DNA from: Thermoplasmatota archaeon
GTDB lineage: Archaea; Thermoplasmatota; Thermoplasmata; RBG-16-68-12; JAGMCJ01
Direction: 5' to 3'
NCBI GenBank assembly: GCA_022848825.1
Contig: JAJISH010000338.1
Span: forward strand, 1-12,221
Length of the DNA stretch: 12,221 nucleotides
The notes beneath the pieces are model-generated. The model ran no database searches and was not told where the DNA came from. It worked only from the letters and a program-made list of their open reading frames with translations. A program made the position numbers and the translations under genes. Every line of letters starts with the position of its first letter. The first letter of the stretch is position 1. Shown here piece after piece: positions 1 through 7,661 of this stretch.

Positions 1-1
1 G

Positions 2-1318
2 TACGACCGAAGGATTGAGAACGTCTTCGACATCATCGCCAAGAAGGACCTGGATGCATTCGTGAATGATCTCCTCTCTGGCGGGAGGGTGAAACACAGG
101 AACCGAGGAATGGAAGAGTGGAGGCAATGGTCGATTCTCGGCTCCGAGGTGGTCAAGGACCACCCCGATTTCCCTCAGCCGTTGATCGCAGAACTTGATA
201 GCTGGCGGGGATGCGTCCGCTACCTTTCTGGCGGCTGCTCCTTCTGCATCGAACCCCTTTACGGCAAGCCCCAGTTCCGAGAGGCGGAGGACATCGTCGA
301 AGAGGTGAGAGCGCTGCACACCGCGGGCGTGCGCAATTTCCGTCTCGGGGGACAGTCGTGCGTGTTCTCCTATCTTGCAGAGGGCGTGGGGGAAACGGAG
401 ACACCCGTTCCGGATCCGAGCGTGATTGAAGGATTGCTCAAGGGCATAAGGAAAGCCGCACCAGATCTCCAGGTCCTGCATACGGACAATGCCGATCCAG
501 CAGTGATAGCGACACATCCGAAGGAATCGAAGAAGGTCGCGCAACATCTGGTGAAGTACTGCACTGGTGGGAACGTTCTCGCATTCGGGGTGGAGAGCGC
601 GGACCCGGAGGTCATCGCCGCGAATAATCTCAACACCGACCCCGAGCAGGCGAAGGCCGCGGTCAAGCTCATAAACGAGGTCGGGTCGGGGAGAAGCCCC
701 ACCGGGCTCCCGCACCTCCTTCCAGGGATCAACCTCCTCTCAGGATTGAAGGGCGAGAGAAAGGAGACCTTCTCGAAGAACCTCGAGTTCCTGAGGGACC
801 TGCTGGACGAGGGACTAATGCTGCGGAGAATAAACATCAGGCAGGTCCTCCCTGTTCGCGGGCGGTTCGCCGTCAGGAAGCATTACAGGGAATTCAGGCG
901 CTTCAAGTCCGAGGTTCGTCAGGACATCGACAGACCGATGCTGGCGAGGGTCCTTCCGAAGGAGACCGTGCTCAGGAGGGTGTACCTGGAGATGTCCAAG
1001 GGAAGGAGCACGTTCGGTCGCCAGATAGGATCGTATCCAATCCTTGTGGGGTTCCCCTACAAGACCGAAGTGAACAGGTTCGTCGACGTCTGCGTGTTCT
1101 CTCACGGCTTCCGGAGCGTGACGGGGACGGAGTTCCCGTTGGCGGTCAACGACGCGACGCTGGACGCGCTGTCTTCCCTGCCAGGGATCGGGAGGAAGAG
1201 GGCTGCAAGGATCGTCAGAGCCAGACCACTCGGGAGTCCTTCTCAGCTCCTTGAGGCCATGGACGACGAGGCCGTGGCCGCTGAGATTGCCCGGTTCCTG
1301 AAGTTCGAATCAGAATGA
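2..1318 (+). CDS. Radical SAM protein with C-terminal helix-hairpin-helix (5' end outside window)
   Basis: Partial gene: the frame is open to the left edge and already reads as protein (YDRRIENVFDIIAKKDLDAF), so the GTG at 62 is internal. Residue numbers here count from that GTG. The Fe-S cysteines are C51, C59 and C62 (RGCVRYLSGGCSFC), a C-x7-C-x2-C arrangement in place of the textbook CxxxCxxC. They are followed by SAM-fold strands with LGGQSC and GVESADPEVI, the latter resembling the Elp3/MiaB-type core. The C-terminus carries a helix-hairpin-helix (LPGIGRKRAARIV, about 373-385), a non-specific nucleic-acid binding motif. This architecture matches the archaeal family described as radical SAM enzyme with C-terminal HhH (COG1031-like), whose substrate is unknown to me. 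The HhH suggests a nucleic-acid or tRNA substrate, which is inference. The TGA stop lies inside the 3' end of the convergent herA gene, a 9-base overlap. Confidence 0.85.
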   Translation, partial: YDRRIENVFDIIAKKDLDAFVNDLLSGGRVKHRNRGMEEWRQWSILGSEVVKDHPDFPQPLIAELDSWRGCVRYLSGGCSFCIEPLYGKPQFREAEDIVEEVRALHTAGVRNFRLGGQSCVFSYLAEGVGETETPVPDPSVIEGLLKGIRKAAPDLQVLHTDNADPAVIATHPKESKKVAQHLVKYCTGGNVLAFGVESADPEVIAANNLNTDPEQAKAAVKLINEVGSGRSPTGLPHLLPGINLLSGLKGERKETFSKNLEFLRDLLDEGLMLRRINIRQVLPVRGRFAVRKHYREFRRFKSEVRQDIDRPMLARVLPKETVLRRVYLEMSKGRSTFGRQIGSYPILVGFPYKTEVNRFVDVCVFSHGFRSVTGTEFPLAVNDATLDALSSLPGIGRKRAARIVRARPLGSPSQLLEAMDDEAVAAEIARFLKFESE

Positions 1319-2851
1319 GAAGACCTTGTCCACCTTTTGGGCGATTGTGTCCATGTCTTCGCTCGTCATGTTGCCCCCATCGAGGATGTTCTCTCTCACG
1401 TTCTCCGGGGTGTAGTTCATGATGTCGATCACGGTCGGGATGCGTATGGCGTCTCCCACCAGCGCAACCGTCCTTGCCGGTATCGTCGCAACGATGCTCT
1501 CCCACACGGACCTGTCGGGGACGCCCGCAAGAGCCGAGGCGAGATCCGAAGGCTCCTTCAGCGAGAGGATGAGTCTGTTGGCCAGCTGGCTTCTGACCTC
1601 ATCGTCGATCTTCGCAGGTCTCTGATCCACAAGGGCTAGTATGAGGTTGAACTTCCTGGTCTCCCTGGCAAGCTTGTTGAAGATCGTGTAGGATGCGATA
1701 TTAGGGGCTAGGAACTTGTGCGCTTCCTCGAGAAAGAGAACCAGGCGTGGAAATTCCTCGTTCCTTTCCGTGTACATGTCGAACAACCTCCTCGTGAGCA
1801 CATTGGCGACAAAGAGGTACACCATCTGGTCCGTTCCGTACTCGCCGAAATCCAGGACGACCGACCTCCTCTCCCTTATGAGGGAGATGAGCTGCTTGAA
1901 GGCATCCTTCCCGCCGCGTCTGACGAATGAGAACCTCCGCATTCTCCCCATTCGTCTCTTGAGGGCGCTCAGAACGCTCGGGTGGACCCTGTGCCCCCAC
2001 TCCTCGAGGTCCGCACGCCTGATCGCGGAGACGATGTCTTCCTTTCGAGACCTGTTGATCTCGTAGATCGCATCGACCATGTTGCGATTGAGATCCTGAA
2101 ACGCCACAATGATGTCCTGTGGTCTTATCTCGTCCGGGTCGATGATGAAGGGCACCGCCTCTTTGTTCTTCGGGTCCAGCGAGAACACCTTCACTTTCTC
2201 TGGGAAGTAGTACTTCAACCCCTCCGTCTTGTCCGTCCTCGAGTATACACCGTACTCGCCGTGCATGTCGAAGATCAGGACGCTGCCCACTTCTCTTGAC
2301 AGAATGCCGATGCACACGAGCTTGTTGAGGACGCTCTTCCCCATCCCGGTCCTCCCGAAGATCCCGAAAGGTTTCTCCGTGAGCTTGCTGAAGTCGATGT
2401 GCACCATGAATCTCTCCACGCCGCGGATTGAGCCCAGGGGCGCGGAGAAGTCGCTTCTCTGATAGATCTTCTCGACATCTCTCAGGCTCGCATGCCTTGC
2501 GACCGAGAAGTAAGGAGGAATGGTCTGAGGCTCCGACAGCTTGTGGGTCCCTCTGTGTATGAGCTGTATCGGCCTCAGGTTCGCCTTCGAGTAGAATATC
2601 CTCCCGCTGAAGCCCTCGTGTGTCTCGTTCAGTGGCACAATGGAATCCCTCATCCTCGACCCCGCCAACCTCTCCGCGATATCAACGGACTGGTTCACGA
2701 TGTCGTGGACCATGCAGTAGAAGTAGTACGTCCGACCCTCGACGACGACCGGATACCCGATTCGGAGGTCCTCCGGATTGTCCAGGCTTAGCTTGGCCAC
2801 CAGACCTCCGAGCACCGAGGCAGAAACGACCTCGCCGATTTTCTCGTTCAT
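1310..2851 (-). CDS. herA: HerA hexameric DNA translocase/helicase
   Basis: 513 residues, the usual HerA length. The N-terminus (about 5-50) fits the HAS beta-barrel of HerA-family ATPases. The RecA-like core shows Walker A GRTGMGKS (166-173), the HerA-typical DMHGEY (195-200), Walker B LVLFLEEAH (370-378, catalytic E375/E376) and a motor segment with RETRKF and DQRP (396-412). The C-terminal part (about 425-513) looks like the closing segment seen in the family. HerA forms a hexameric ring that pumps DNA into the NurA nuclease during 5'-strand resection of breaks (family knowledge). The ATG overlaps the nurA stop as ATGA (4 bases), implying translational coupling, and GGGA lies 6 bases before it. 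It is the last gene of the mre11-rad50-nurA-herA operon. No T-run terminator is visible after the stop, and transcription would run into the antisense of the radical SAM gene. Confidence 0.95.
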   Translation of the reverse strand: MNEKIGEVVSASVLGGLVAKLSLDNPEDLRIGYPVVVEGRTYYFYCMVHDIVNQSVDIAERLAGSRMRDSIVPLNETHEGFSGRIFYSKANLRPIQLIHRGTHKLSEPQTIPPYFSVARHASLRDVEKIYQRSDFSAPLGSIRGVERFMVHIDFSKLTEKPFGIFGRTGMGKSVLNKLVCIGILSREVGSVLIFDMHGEYGVYSRTDKTEGLKYYFPEKVKVFSLDPKNKEAVPFIIDPDEIRPQDIIVAFQDLNRNMVDAIYEINRSRKEDIVSAIRRADLEEWGHRVHPSVLSALKRRMGRMRRFSFVRRGGKDAFKQLISLIRERRSVVLDFGEYGTDQMVYLFVANVLTRRLFDMYTERNEEFPRLVLFLEEAHKFLAPNIASYTIFNKLARETRKFNLILALVDQRPAKIDDEVRSQLANRLILSLKEPSDLASALAGVPDRSVWESIVATIPARTVALVGDAIRIPTVIDIMNYTPENVRENILDGGNMTSEDMDTIAQKVDKVFSF

Positions 2852-3852
2852 CTCAAATCCCTGCTTGCTTGGTCAAGATACTCGTGGAAAGCTCCCTGCC
2901 TCTCTCCCTCCACGTGCGTCAGTCCGCCAATGACTTCTTCGACTGGCATTCCCTCCTCGATACCCAAGTGGAGCAGAACTTCCTCGTACACGTCCTTGAA
3001 CTGCCTGATCGTCACGGCGAACCTGTGGGCTTCAAGGAGCGGATAGGGATATCCTGGACACAGTCCCGACATCGCATAGTGAGCGAGGTTCGAGAAGACG
3101 AAGGACGGGTCGTCCTTGAACGTGCCAACGTCAACGCGGAACCACTTCACTGAATCAGGGTGGAGCCTGGCGAAGTAAACATCGCCGTGAAGGAACCCCC
3201 TGTGCTTCTCCTCGTATCCAGCAGGCACCCTCACAAAGGCCATGCCGTTCTTTCCGTTCAGGAGCTCCTCGTCCGTCCTCACCCCGCCGAAGGCGTGAGA
3301 ATTCGAGTCCTTGGAGATGCCCACAAGTATGTTCCCCCTTCTCTCGCACTCCGTCCTGGTCTCGTGCAGATGATTGGACTCCTTGTGAAAGGACGCAAGC
3401 GTGCCGTCCACGGCAATGATGGCACCCTCCCTCTCCCGCGCCATCTGGAGAGTGAGCTCCCCCTCCAAGTGGTGCCTGAACTCGTTCATCATCGCCCGCG
3501 GACGGTCTCCTGACAACCTCGTCGCCTCGAAGAGCTGCAGGTGGAGGTCGCTCTGCCTCTCGACCACGCGCCTTTCCGTCGAGACGAGGATGGGAGCCTC
3601 CAGTTTCTCGCTGTCCACCAACCTGTAGCCGCCGTCCCTGAAGGTGTAGCCAAGACCACCAACCCTCACGATTGCGAGCCACATGCTCGATATGTTCAGC
3701 AGGAAGGAGTAGGAGCCGTCGACCGCGACCATTTCTCTCACTGTCCGAGAACGATCGAAGTTCACGAACTCACAGCTCCCTAGGATATCCAGTCCATTGT
3801 TGCGATAGAGGGCGACCTCTCTCATACGGTGTCTCAGGTCCTCCAACAACAT
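2848..3852 (-). CDS. nurA: NurA 5'-3' nuclease, HerA partner
   Basis: 334 residues, within the normal range for archaeal NurA. The RNase H-like nuclease fold is recognisable from its acidic strands: AVDGSYS (D45), AIIAVDGT (D149) and FRVDVG (D241), with AHRFAV (H276) near the C-terminus. These correspond in type to the metal-binding and catalytic residues of characterised archaeal NurA proteins; exact equivalence needs an alignment. E126 and E130, between the first two strands, are candidates for the further acidic ligand. NurA dimers sit under the HerA hexamer and degrade the strand fed to them (family knowledge). The ATG follows the rad50 TAG stop with no gap (TAGATG), and GAGGT lies 10 bases upstream, inside rad50. 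The stop overlaps the herA start by 4 bases. Its position between rad50 and herA supports the assignment. Confidence 0.92.
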   Translation of the reverse strand: MLLEDLRHRMREVALYRNNGLDILGSCEFVNFDRSRTVREMVAVDGSYSFLLNISSMWLAIVRVGGLGYTFRDGGYRLVDSEKLEAPILVSTERRVVERQSDLHLQLFEATRLSGDRPRAMMNEFRHHLEGELTLQMAREREGAIIAVDGTLASFHKESNHLHETRTECERRGNILVGISKDSNSHAFGGVRTDEELLNGKNGMAFVRVPAGYEEKHRGFLHGDVYFARLHPDSVKWFRVDVGTFKDDPSFVFSNLAHYAMSGLCPGYPYPLLEAHRFAVTIRQFKDVYEEVLLHLGIEEGMPVEEVIGGLTHVEGERQGAFHEYLDQASRDLR

Positions 3853-6279
3853 CTACGATATTACCTCGATTCTCGACTCCTGCTCCGGTGTCATGTGCAC
3901 CCTGATTTTGCCGGGGAACTTGTCCGCTACCTCCGCAAGATGTGTGATAAGAATGACTCTGTCGAAGAACTCTCCCATTTTGAAGAGCTTGTGAATGAAC
4001 AGGTCCCTGTTCGATTCCGTGTCAAGGGATCCGAGGTCACCCTCATCGATGAAAAGGGTCTTCATCCTGCCGTAGGTGCGGCCGACCTGTGGAAGGCCGG
4101 CCAGCTGTTTAGCTATCGCGAACCTGAGAGCGGCGTTTATCTGGGTTCTCTCCCCTCCGCTGAACTCTGCAACATCGTGCCAATTGCCATCGGCGCCCTC
4201 CACTTCGATCTTCACGCCGTACTCCCTCTTCGCCTCATGGGTCTTAAGACTCACACGCGTGAACCGTCCGTCCGTGAGGTCAACGAGGTTCTGCGAGGTC
4301 TCGATCTCGAGCTCTGGCAAGAGTTGGTTGATGGCGTACATGGCCACGCCTTTCTTGTGGAAGATCTGATCTTTCAGAATGGCGAACGTCTCCAGATTCG
4401 AGCGCCCCTCATCGAGCGTCCTCACCCTCTTTTCCATCTGCTTCTTCTCTTCCTGGATCTCTCTCAGCCTCCTCTGAAGGCTCTCTATCTGGACTTCCTT
4501 GCCTCGCACTTCCCTTTCGATATCGCTCTTGATCCTCTTGAGGCTCTCGACGTCCCTCCTCGTGTTCTGGTACTTCTCCTCGTCTGAGGTGAGCCTCTTG
4601 AGCCTCTTCTTGAGCGCTTTGATCTCTTTCTCGCCCTGTCCGAGCCTTTTCTTCAGGTCCTCCAGGAGCTTTCCCATGTCTCCGACCTCGTCGAGCTCGT
4701 GACGGACATCCTTCAGTCTGGTCTTCTTCCTGCCCATCTCAGTGATCGTCTTTTCCAGCATCTTCAATCGGCTCTTCGCCTCGTCATCGAAGCTGAGCTT
4801 CTCAAGCTCTCTGTCCACCTTCTCCGTGGCAGTCTCCATTTCCTCGGTTCTTTTCCGGCGTCTTTCTTCCAGGGCCTCGAGGTCCTTCTTCATCTGGCCA
4901 ACCTGGTTCTCAATCTCACTGAGGACAAAGGAGTCCTCGTTGATTTCCTGGACCTTGCTGTTCACATCTTCCATGTTCCGCAGTGCATCCTCTCTCTCGC
5001 CCCGGATCTCGCTGATGATGTCCTCTTGTCCGGTGAGCCACGTTATCTCCTTCTCTATTCTCGATATCCTCTCCTCAAGTGCACCTTCAGTGCGCAGAAG
5101 TCGGAACGCCTCGTCCTTGTCCACAGTCGTGGAGAGAGCGGCTATCCTTCCCTCGGAGACATTCAGCCTCTCGTTGAGTTTCGATTTCTCTCGCCTGAAC
5201 TCCTTCGTAGCATCTCCAAGAGATTTCCTGTGGGCTTGTCTCTCCTTCTCGAGACCCGCCGCCAAGTGACCGATCTCCTTCAGTTGAGTTCTCTCTTCAA
5301 TGAGCTTTTCCTGGTCCCTCGTCTCGTCCTCGAGCCTCTTGACCTCCTTCCTAAGCTCGGTGGACTTCTCATCCGCTTTCCTGACCTTATCTATCTCTCG
5401 TTGAATGCTTAGGACGCGCCTCTCCTTGTCCTCGATGGAGGTCTTCGCCGAGATGAATGCCTCGTGCTCTCTCTCAAGGTCTTTTAGCTTATCCTCGTCC
5501 ACGAGAAGCCTCTTCTCCACATCGACGAGCTTCCCGCCGAGGCCTTTGGCCTCCTTCTCGACAATCTCCGCCTCCTTCTCCACTTCAGGGATTCTCGAGA
5601 GTCGCTCTCTCAGGAACTCAACGTCGTGCTCACCGATTTCGATATCGCGGTGGATCTCATCGTAGCTCGTCTTCGCTTGCGCCTGAGCCTTCTCGAAAAT
5701 CTCCAGTCTGAAGAGCTTCTGGAATATCCGGAGACGCTGGGAATCGCTCTCCGCACCCAGCTCCTTCATCTCCTCCTGCCTTACGAACGTGGAGTTCCTG
5801 AAACCGTCATAGTCCAAGCCGACGGTGTCTCGGATTATGTTCTCCAGTTCCGGGATGCTCCCGGATATCTGAGACCCGTTCTTATGCAGATTGAGATATG
5901 GGGATCCCTTCTGCGTGAAGCCCCTCTCGACGTCGTAGAGGCCTCCCCCCTGCGCGAAGCGAACCCTCACATGGCCGCCGGGTTTGCACACGTCCGCTAT
6001 CCCTACGCCCAAGATGTCCGTCCTCGATGTCCTCTTGTAGAGGGAAAAAGTCACGGCGTCAAGAACGGATGTCTTGCCCGAGCCAGTCTTCCCGGTGATG
6101 ACCGTGAACTTCTTCGGGAACCTCAGCTTCGAGGTTCCACCCACGTAGCGCATGAAGTCCTTCATCTCGATCTCTTCTAGGACGAAACCATCGGATGTCG
6201 GGGGCTCCTCGACGCTCTCAACGTGCTCGATGGCCTCTTCCTTGACCTCCTCGACCTCGAAGTATTCCAGAGTCCTCAG
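3853..6279 (-). CDS. rad50: Rad50 ATPase lacking a zinc hook; probable CTG start
   Basis: ABC/SMC-type ATPase that partners Mre11 in DNA-end binding and processing. Counting from the Met at 6165, the N-terminal lobe has Walker A GKTGSGKT (25-32) and the Q-loop FVRQEE (Q130). About 155-600 is heptad-rich charged coiled coil. The C-terminal lobe has the ABC signature FSGGE (668-672), Walker B LFIDEGD (704-710), D-loop LGSLD and switch ITH (H742). All ATPase motifs are intact. The only cysteine is C60, so the CxxC zinc hook normally at the coiled-coil apex is absent. The Met at 6165 cannot be the true start, because the first beta strand (FVLEEIEMKDF) begins upstream of it. From the stop at 6340-6342 to 6165 the frame holds no ATG, GTG or TTG. 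I chose CTG at 6277-6279, which overlaps the mre11 stop as CTGA behind GGGAGGTG, giving 808 residues with an acidic N-terminal tail. CTG at 6268-6270 is a weaker alternative. Confidence 0.9.
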   Translation of the reverse strand: MRTLEYFEVEEVKEEAIEHVESVEEPPTSDGFVLEEIEMKDFMRYVGGTSKLRFPKKFTVITGKTGSGKTSVLDAVTFSLYKRTSRTDILGVGIADVCKPGGHVRVRFAQGGGLYDVERGFTQKGSPYLNLHKNGSQISGSIPELENIIRDTVGLDYDGFRNSTFVRQEEMKELGAESDSQRLRIFQKLFRLEIFEKAQAQAKTSYDEIHRDIEIGEHDVEFLRERLSRIPEVEKEAEIVEKEAKGLGGKLVDVEKRLLVDEDKLKDLEREHEAFISAKTSIEDKERRVLSIQREIDKVRKADEKSTELRKEVKRLEDETRDQEKLIEERTQLKEIGHLAAGLEKERQAHRKSLGDATKEFRREKSKLNERLNVSEGRIAALSTTVDKDEAFRLLRTEGALEERISRIEKEITWLTGQEDIISEIRGEREDALRNMEDVNSKVQEINEDSFVLSEIENQVGQMKKDLEALEERRRKRTEEMETATEKVDRELEKLSFDDEAKSRLKMLEKTITEMGRKKTRLKDVRHELDEVGDMGKLLEDLKKRLGQGEKEIKALKKRLKRLTSDEEKYQNTRRDVESLKRIKSDIEREVRGKEVQIESLQRRLREIQEEKKQMEKRVRTLDEGRSNLETFAILKDQIFHKKGVAMYAINQLLPELEIETSQNLVDLTDGRFTRVSLKTHEAKREYGVKIEVEGADGNWHDVAEFSGGERTQINAALRFAIAKQLAGLPQVGRTYGRMKTLFIDEGDLGSLDTESNRDLFIHKLFKMGEFFDRVILITHLAEVADKFPGKIRVHMTPEQESRIEVIS

Positions 6280-7469
6280 GACAGCACCTCCCTGAGTATC
6301 TGATCCCCCTCTCCGAGAATGGGGTCGTGTTTCTTGTGGTCAGAATAATTGAGGTCAACGAAGTCCTTGAAGAGCCTATATGGGTCCAACGTGAACTCGG
6401 ACAGGCTCAATTTCTCCACACCCTCCTCGGTCCATCTGATCTGGTACGTGAAAGCCGGACGCAGAAAATCCGCTATCGTGTTCTCATCGATTCTCTCCCG
6501 GGTGCCCTCCCCAACCGAGATTCTCACTCTCAGCATCTTCCCGCTGACATCGGTTGGCAGGCTGTTGAGGATGTCCCTCGTCGGATCGTCGCTGTCCGCG
6601 ACGTCGACTTCCACGTCAACCATGTCCCTGACCGGAAGGTCGATGAATCTCCACGTCCTCTCTTCGGGATTCACGGACACAAAACCCTTGGCATCCAGAC
6701 GTTCTCCCCAGTCTATTCTCTCTGGGGCACCCGTGTAGACGATTGGAGGCGTATTCTCCATAACCTGGTGCAAGTGTATGTGACTGAAGAGCGCAAGATC
6801 AACTGCCTGCGGAATCATGTCCTGGGTGAAGGAGAACTCATCAGGCAGGATCTCGACGTACGTCGTGCTACTTATCCTCGCCCCTTCCACGTAATAGTGA
6901 CCGAGGAGGATCTTGTAGTCCGCATCCATCTCCTCCGCTCTCTTCCTCATCCACTCTTTCCAGAGCCGCCTGGACAACTCGTAGCTCTGTTCCCTCGGTA
7001 TGTCCTCGTTCAATTTCTCCTTGACCCACTCAACGATCTGCTCAGGATGCAGATAGGGGAGAACAAGGAAACCCACTCGAGCGGATCCGAGCTCAAGGAT
7101 CCTGACTTCGGGCTTCCTGAACACTGTGACGCTGGGATACCCTCGAAAATCCTCTATGGAGGTCCCTCGCGCCATGCTTCGCGGTTGGTCGTGGTTCCCC
7201 GCGAGAATCCAGACGGGAATCCGGGCGTCCCTCAGCGGCTCGATTACGTCCGCCCTCACTAGCTCCCTGAACGCAGGGCTCACATGCGTCCGGTCGAACA
7301 GGTCCCCGAGGACCGCGAAGAGGCCCGCTCCCTTCTCGATCGCGTACTTCGCGGCCCGCGCGAAGTTCCTGTGCAGGTCCATCGCCCGCTCGGAGATTCC
7401 CGTCTCTGGATCTACATTGTATCCGAAGTTCATGCCTTCGTGAACATCACCAGTAGCAACAATCTCCAT
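6276..7469 (-). CDS. mre11: Mre11 nuclease
   Basis: Metallophosphoesterase-fold nuclease that acts with Rad50 on DNA ends. Numbering from the GTG at 7481 (401 residues), all phosphoesterase motifs are present: GDVHEG (D12, H14), GDLFDRT (D60), GNHD (N96, H97), GHYYVEGA (H195) and SHIHLHQ (H234, H236). They are followed by the capping domain and a C-terminal Rad50-binding region (about 330-401, DPYRLFKDF). I prefer the ATG at 7467-7469 (MEIVATGDVHEG, 397 residues) over GTG 7481 or 7478. A TATA element centred about 28 bases upstream places the transcript start at about 7471, so the mRNA would be leaderless. First gene of the operon. Its TGA overlaps the CTG start of rad50. Confidence 0.95.
   Translation of the reverse strand: MEIVATGDVHEGMNFGYNVDPETGISERAMDLHRNFARAAKYAIEKGAGLFAVLGDLFDRTHVSPAFRELVRADVIEPLRDARIPVWILAGNHDQPRSMARGTSIEDFRGYPSVTVFRKPEVRILELGSARVGFLVLPYLHPEQIVEWVKEKLNEDIPREQSYELSRRLWKEWMRKRAEEMDADYKILLGHYYVEGARISSTTYVEILPDEFSFTQDMIPQAVDLALFSHIHLHQVMENTPPIVYTGAPERIDWGERLDAKGFVSVNPEERTWRFIDLPVRDMVDVEVDVADSDDPTRDILNSLPTDVSGKMLRVRISVGEGTRERIDENTIADFLRPAFTYQIRWTEEGVEKLSLSEFTLDPYRLFKDFVDLNYSDHKKHDPILGEGDQILREVLS
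6285..6292 (-). promoter_or_regulatory. Shine-Dalgarno sequence for rad50
   Basis: On the minus strand GGGAGGTG lies inside the last codons of mre11, 5 bases before the proposed CTG start. The core GGAGGTG matches the archaeal 16S 3' end (CACCUCC) over 7 bases at normal spacing. It is the strongest ribosome-binding site I see in the window. It decides the rad50 start: the next CTG (6268-6270) would be 14 bases away, and the Met at 6165 more than 110. Confidence 0.75.
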
Positions 7470-7493
7470 CTCGAGCACCACAACGTCTGGAAG

Positions 7494-7501
7494 TTATTTA
7501 A
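7494..7501 (-). promoter_or_regulatory. TATA box of the mre11-rad50-nurA-herA operon
   Basis: The minus strand reads CCTTAAATAACTT, with a TTAAATAA core. It is centred 28-29 bases before the mre11 ATG at 7469, the spacing expected for archaeal TATA to start of transcription, which implies a leaderless or near-leaderless message. No other good TATA element lies upstream of an operon gene, and the later genes overlap or abut, so this probably drives all four. The core is nearly symmetric (TTATTTAA on the plus strand). I judge plus-strand use unlikely because the FtsZ-like gene has a better-placed element. Confidence 0.6.
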
Positions 7502-7602
7502 GGGTTGATTGGGGGAGGATGAAAGTTCAATTGTTGGTTTTGACGCGGTGGGAATTGAAGCCTCGTCGAAACGATATGAGGAATCCTCCGACAGTCCTGC
7601 AG

Positions 7603-7648
7603 CGTCGAGGCCTTTGGAGGTTCCCGCAACTTTTATCATCCCTCGACG
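7603..7648. repeat. Inverted repeat flanking the FtsZ-like gene TATA box
   Basis: CGTCGAGG (7603-7610) and its exact reverse complement CCTCGACG (7641-7648) enclose 30 bases that contain the putative TATA element at 7631-7638. A pair of operator half-sites here could occlude the promoter. With 8-base GC-rich arms, chance is a real alternative. Confidence 0.3.
7631..7638 (+). promoter_or_regulatory. TATA box of the FtsZ-like gene
   Basis: TTTTATCA, in the context CGCAACTTTTATCATCC, is the most A/T-rich block upstream of the FtsZ-like gene. It is centred 27-28 bases before the GTG at 7662. That is the spacing for a leaderless transcript beginning on that GTG, and it is the main reason for choosing this start. 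Confidence 0.5.
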
Positions 7649-7661
7649 GCTTTTCTTTCTC

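Noticed and set aside
62..64. GTG as the start of the radical SAM gene
   Set aside because: The frame is open and protein-like to the left edge, and the family normally has an additional N-terminal region.
1718..1741. HerA Walker B reading EEAH as a defective motif
   Set aside because: Acidic Glu-Glu is compatible with HerA-family Walker B motifs, and the Walker A is intact, so there is no reason to call it inactive.
6163..6165. ATG as the start of rad50
   Set aside because: It would delete the first beta strand (FVLEEIE) of the ATPase lobe and has no good ribosome-binding site; the strong site lies at 6285-6292.
6276..6342. Programmed -1 frameshift producing an Mre11-Rad50 fusion
   Set aside because: The frames are related by -1 at the mre11 stop, but there is no slippery heptamer. 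A coupled CTG start is simpler. A sequencing indel cannot be excluded.
6327..7262. Long plus-strand open frame (311 codons) opposite mre11
   Set aside because: No recognisable domain; it is explained by the codon bias of mre11, whose catalytic motifs are complete.
7502..7661. Possible small RNA (tRNA or C/D box) between mre11 and the FtsZ-like gene
   Set aside because: No cloverleaf and no paired C (RUGAUGA) and D (CUGA) boxes could be found.
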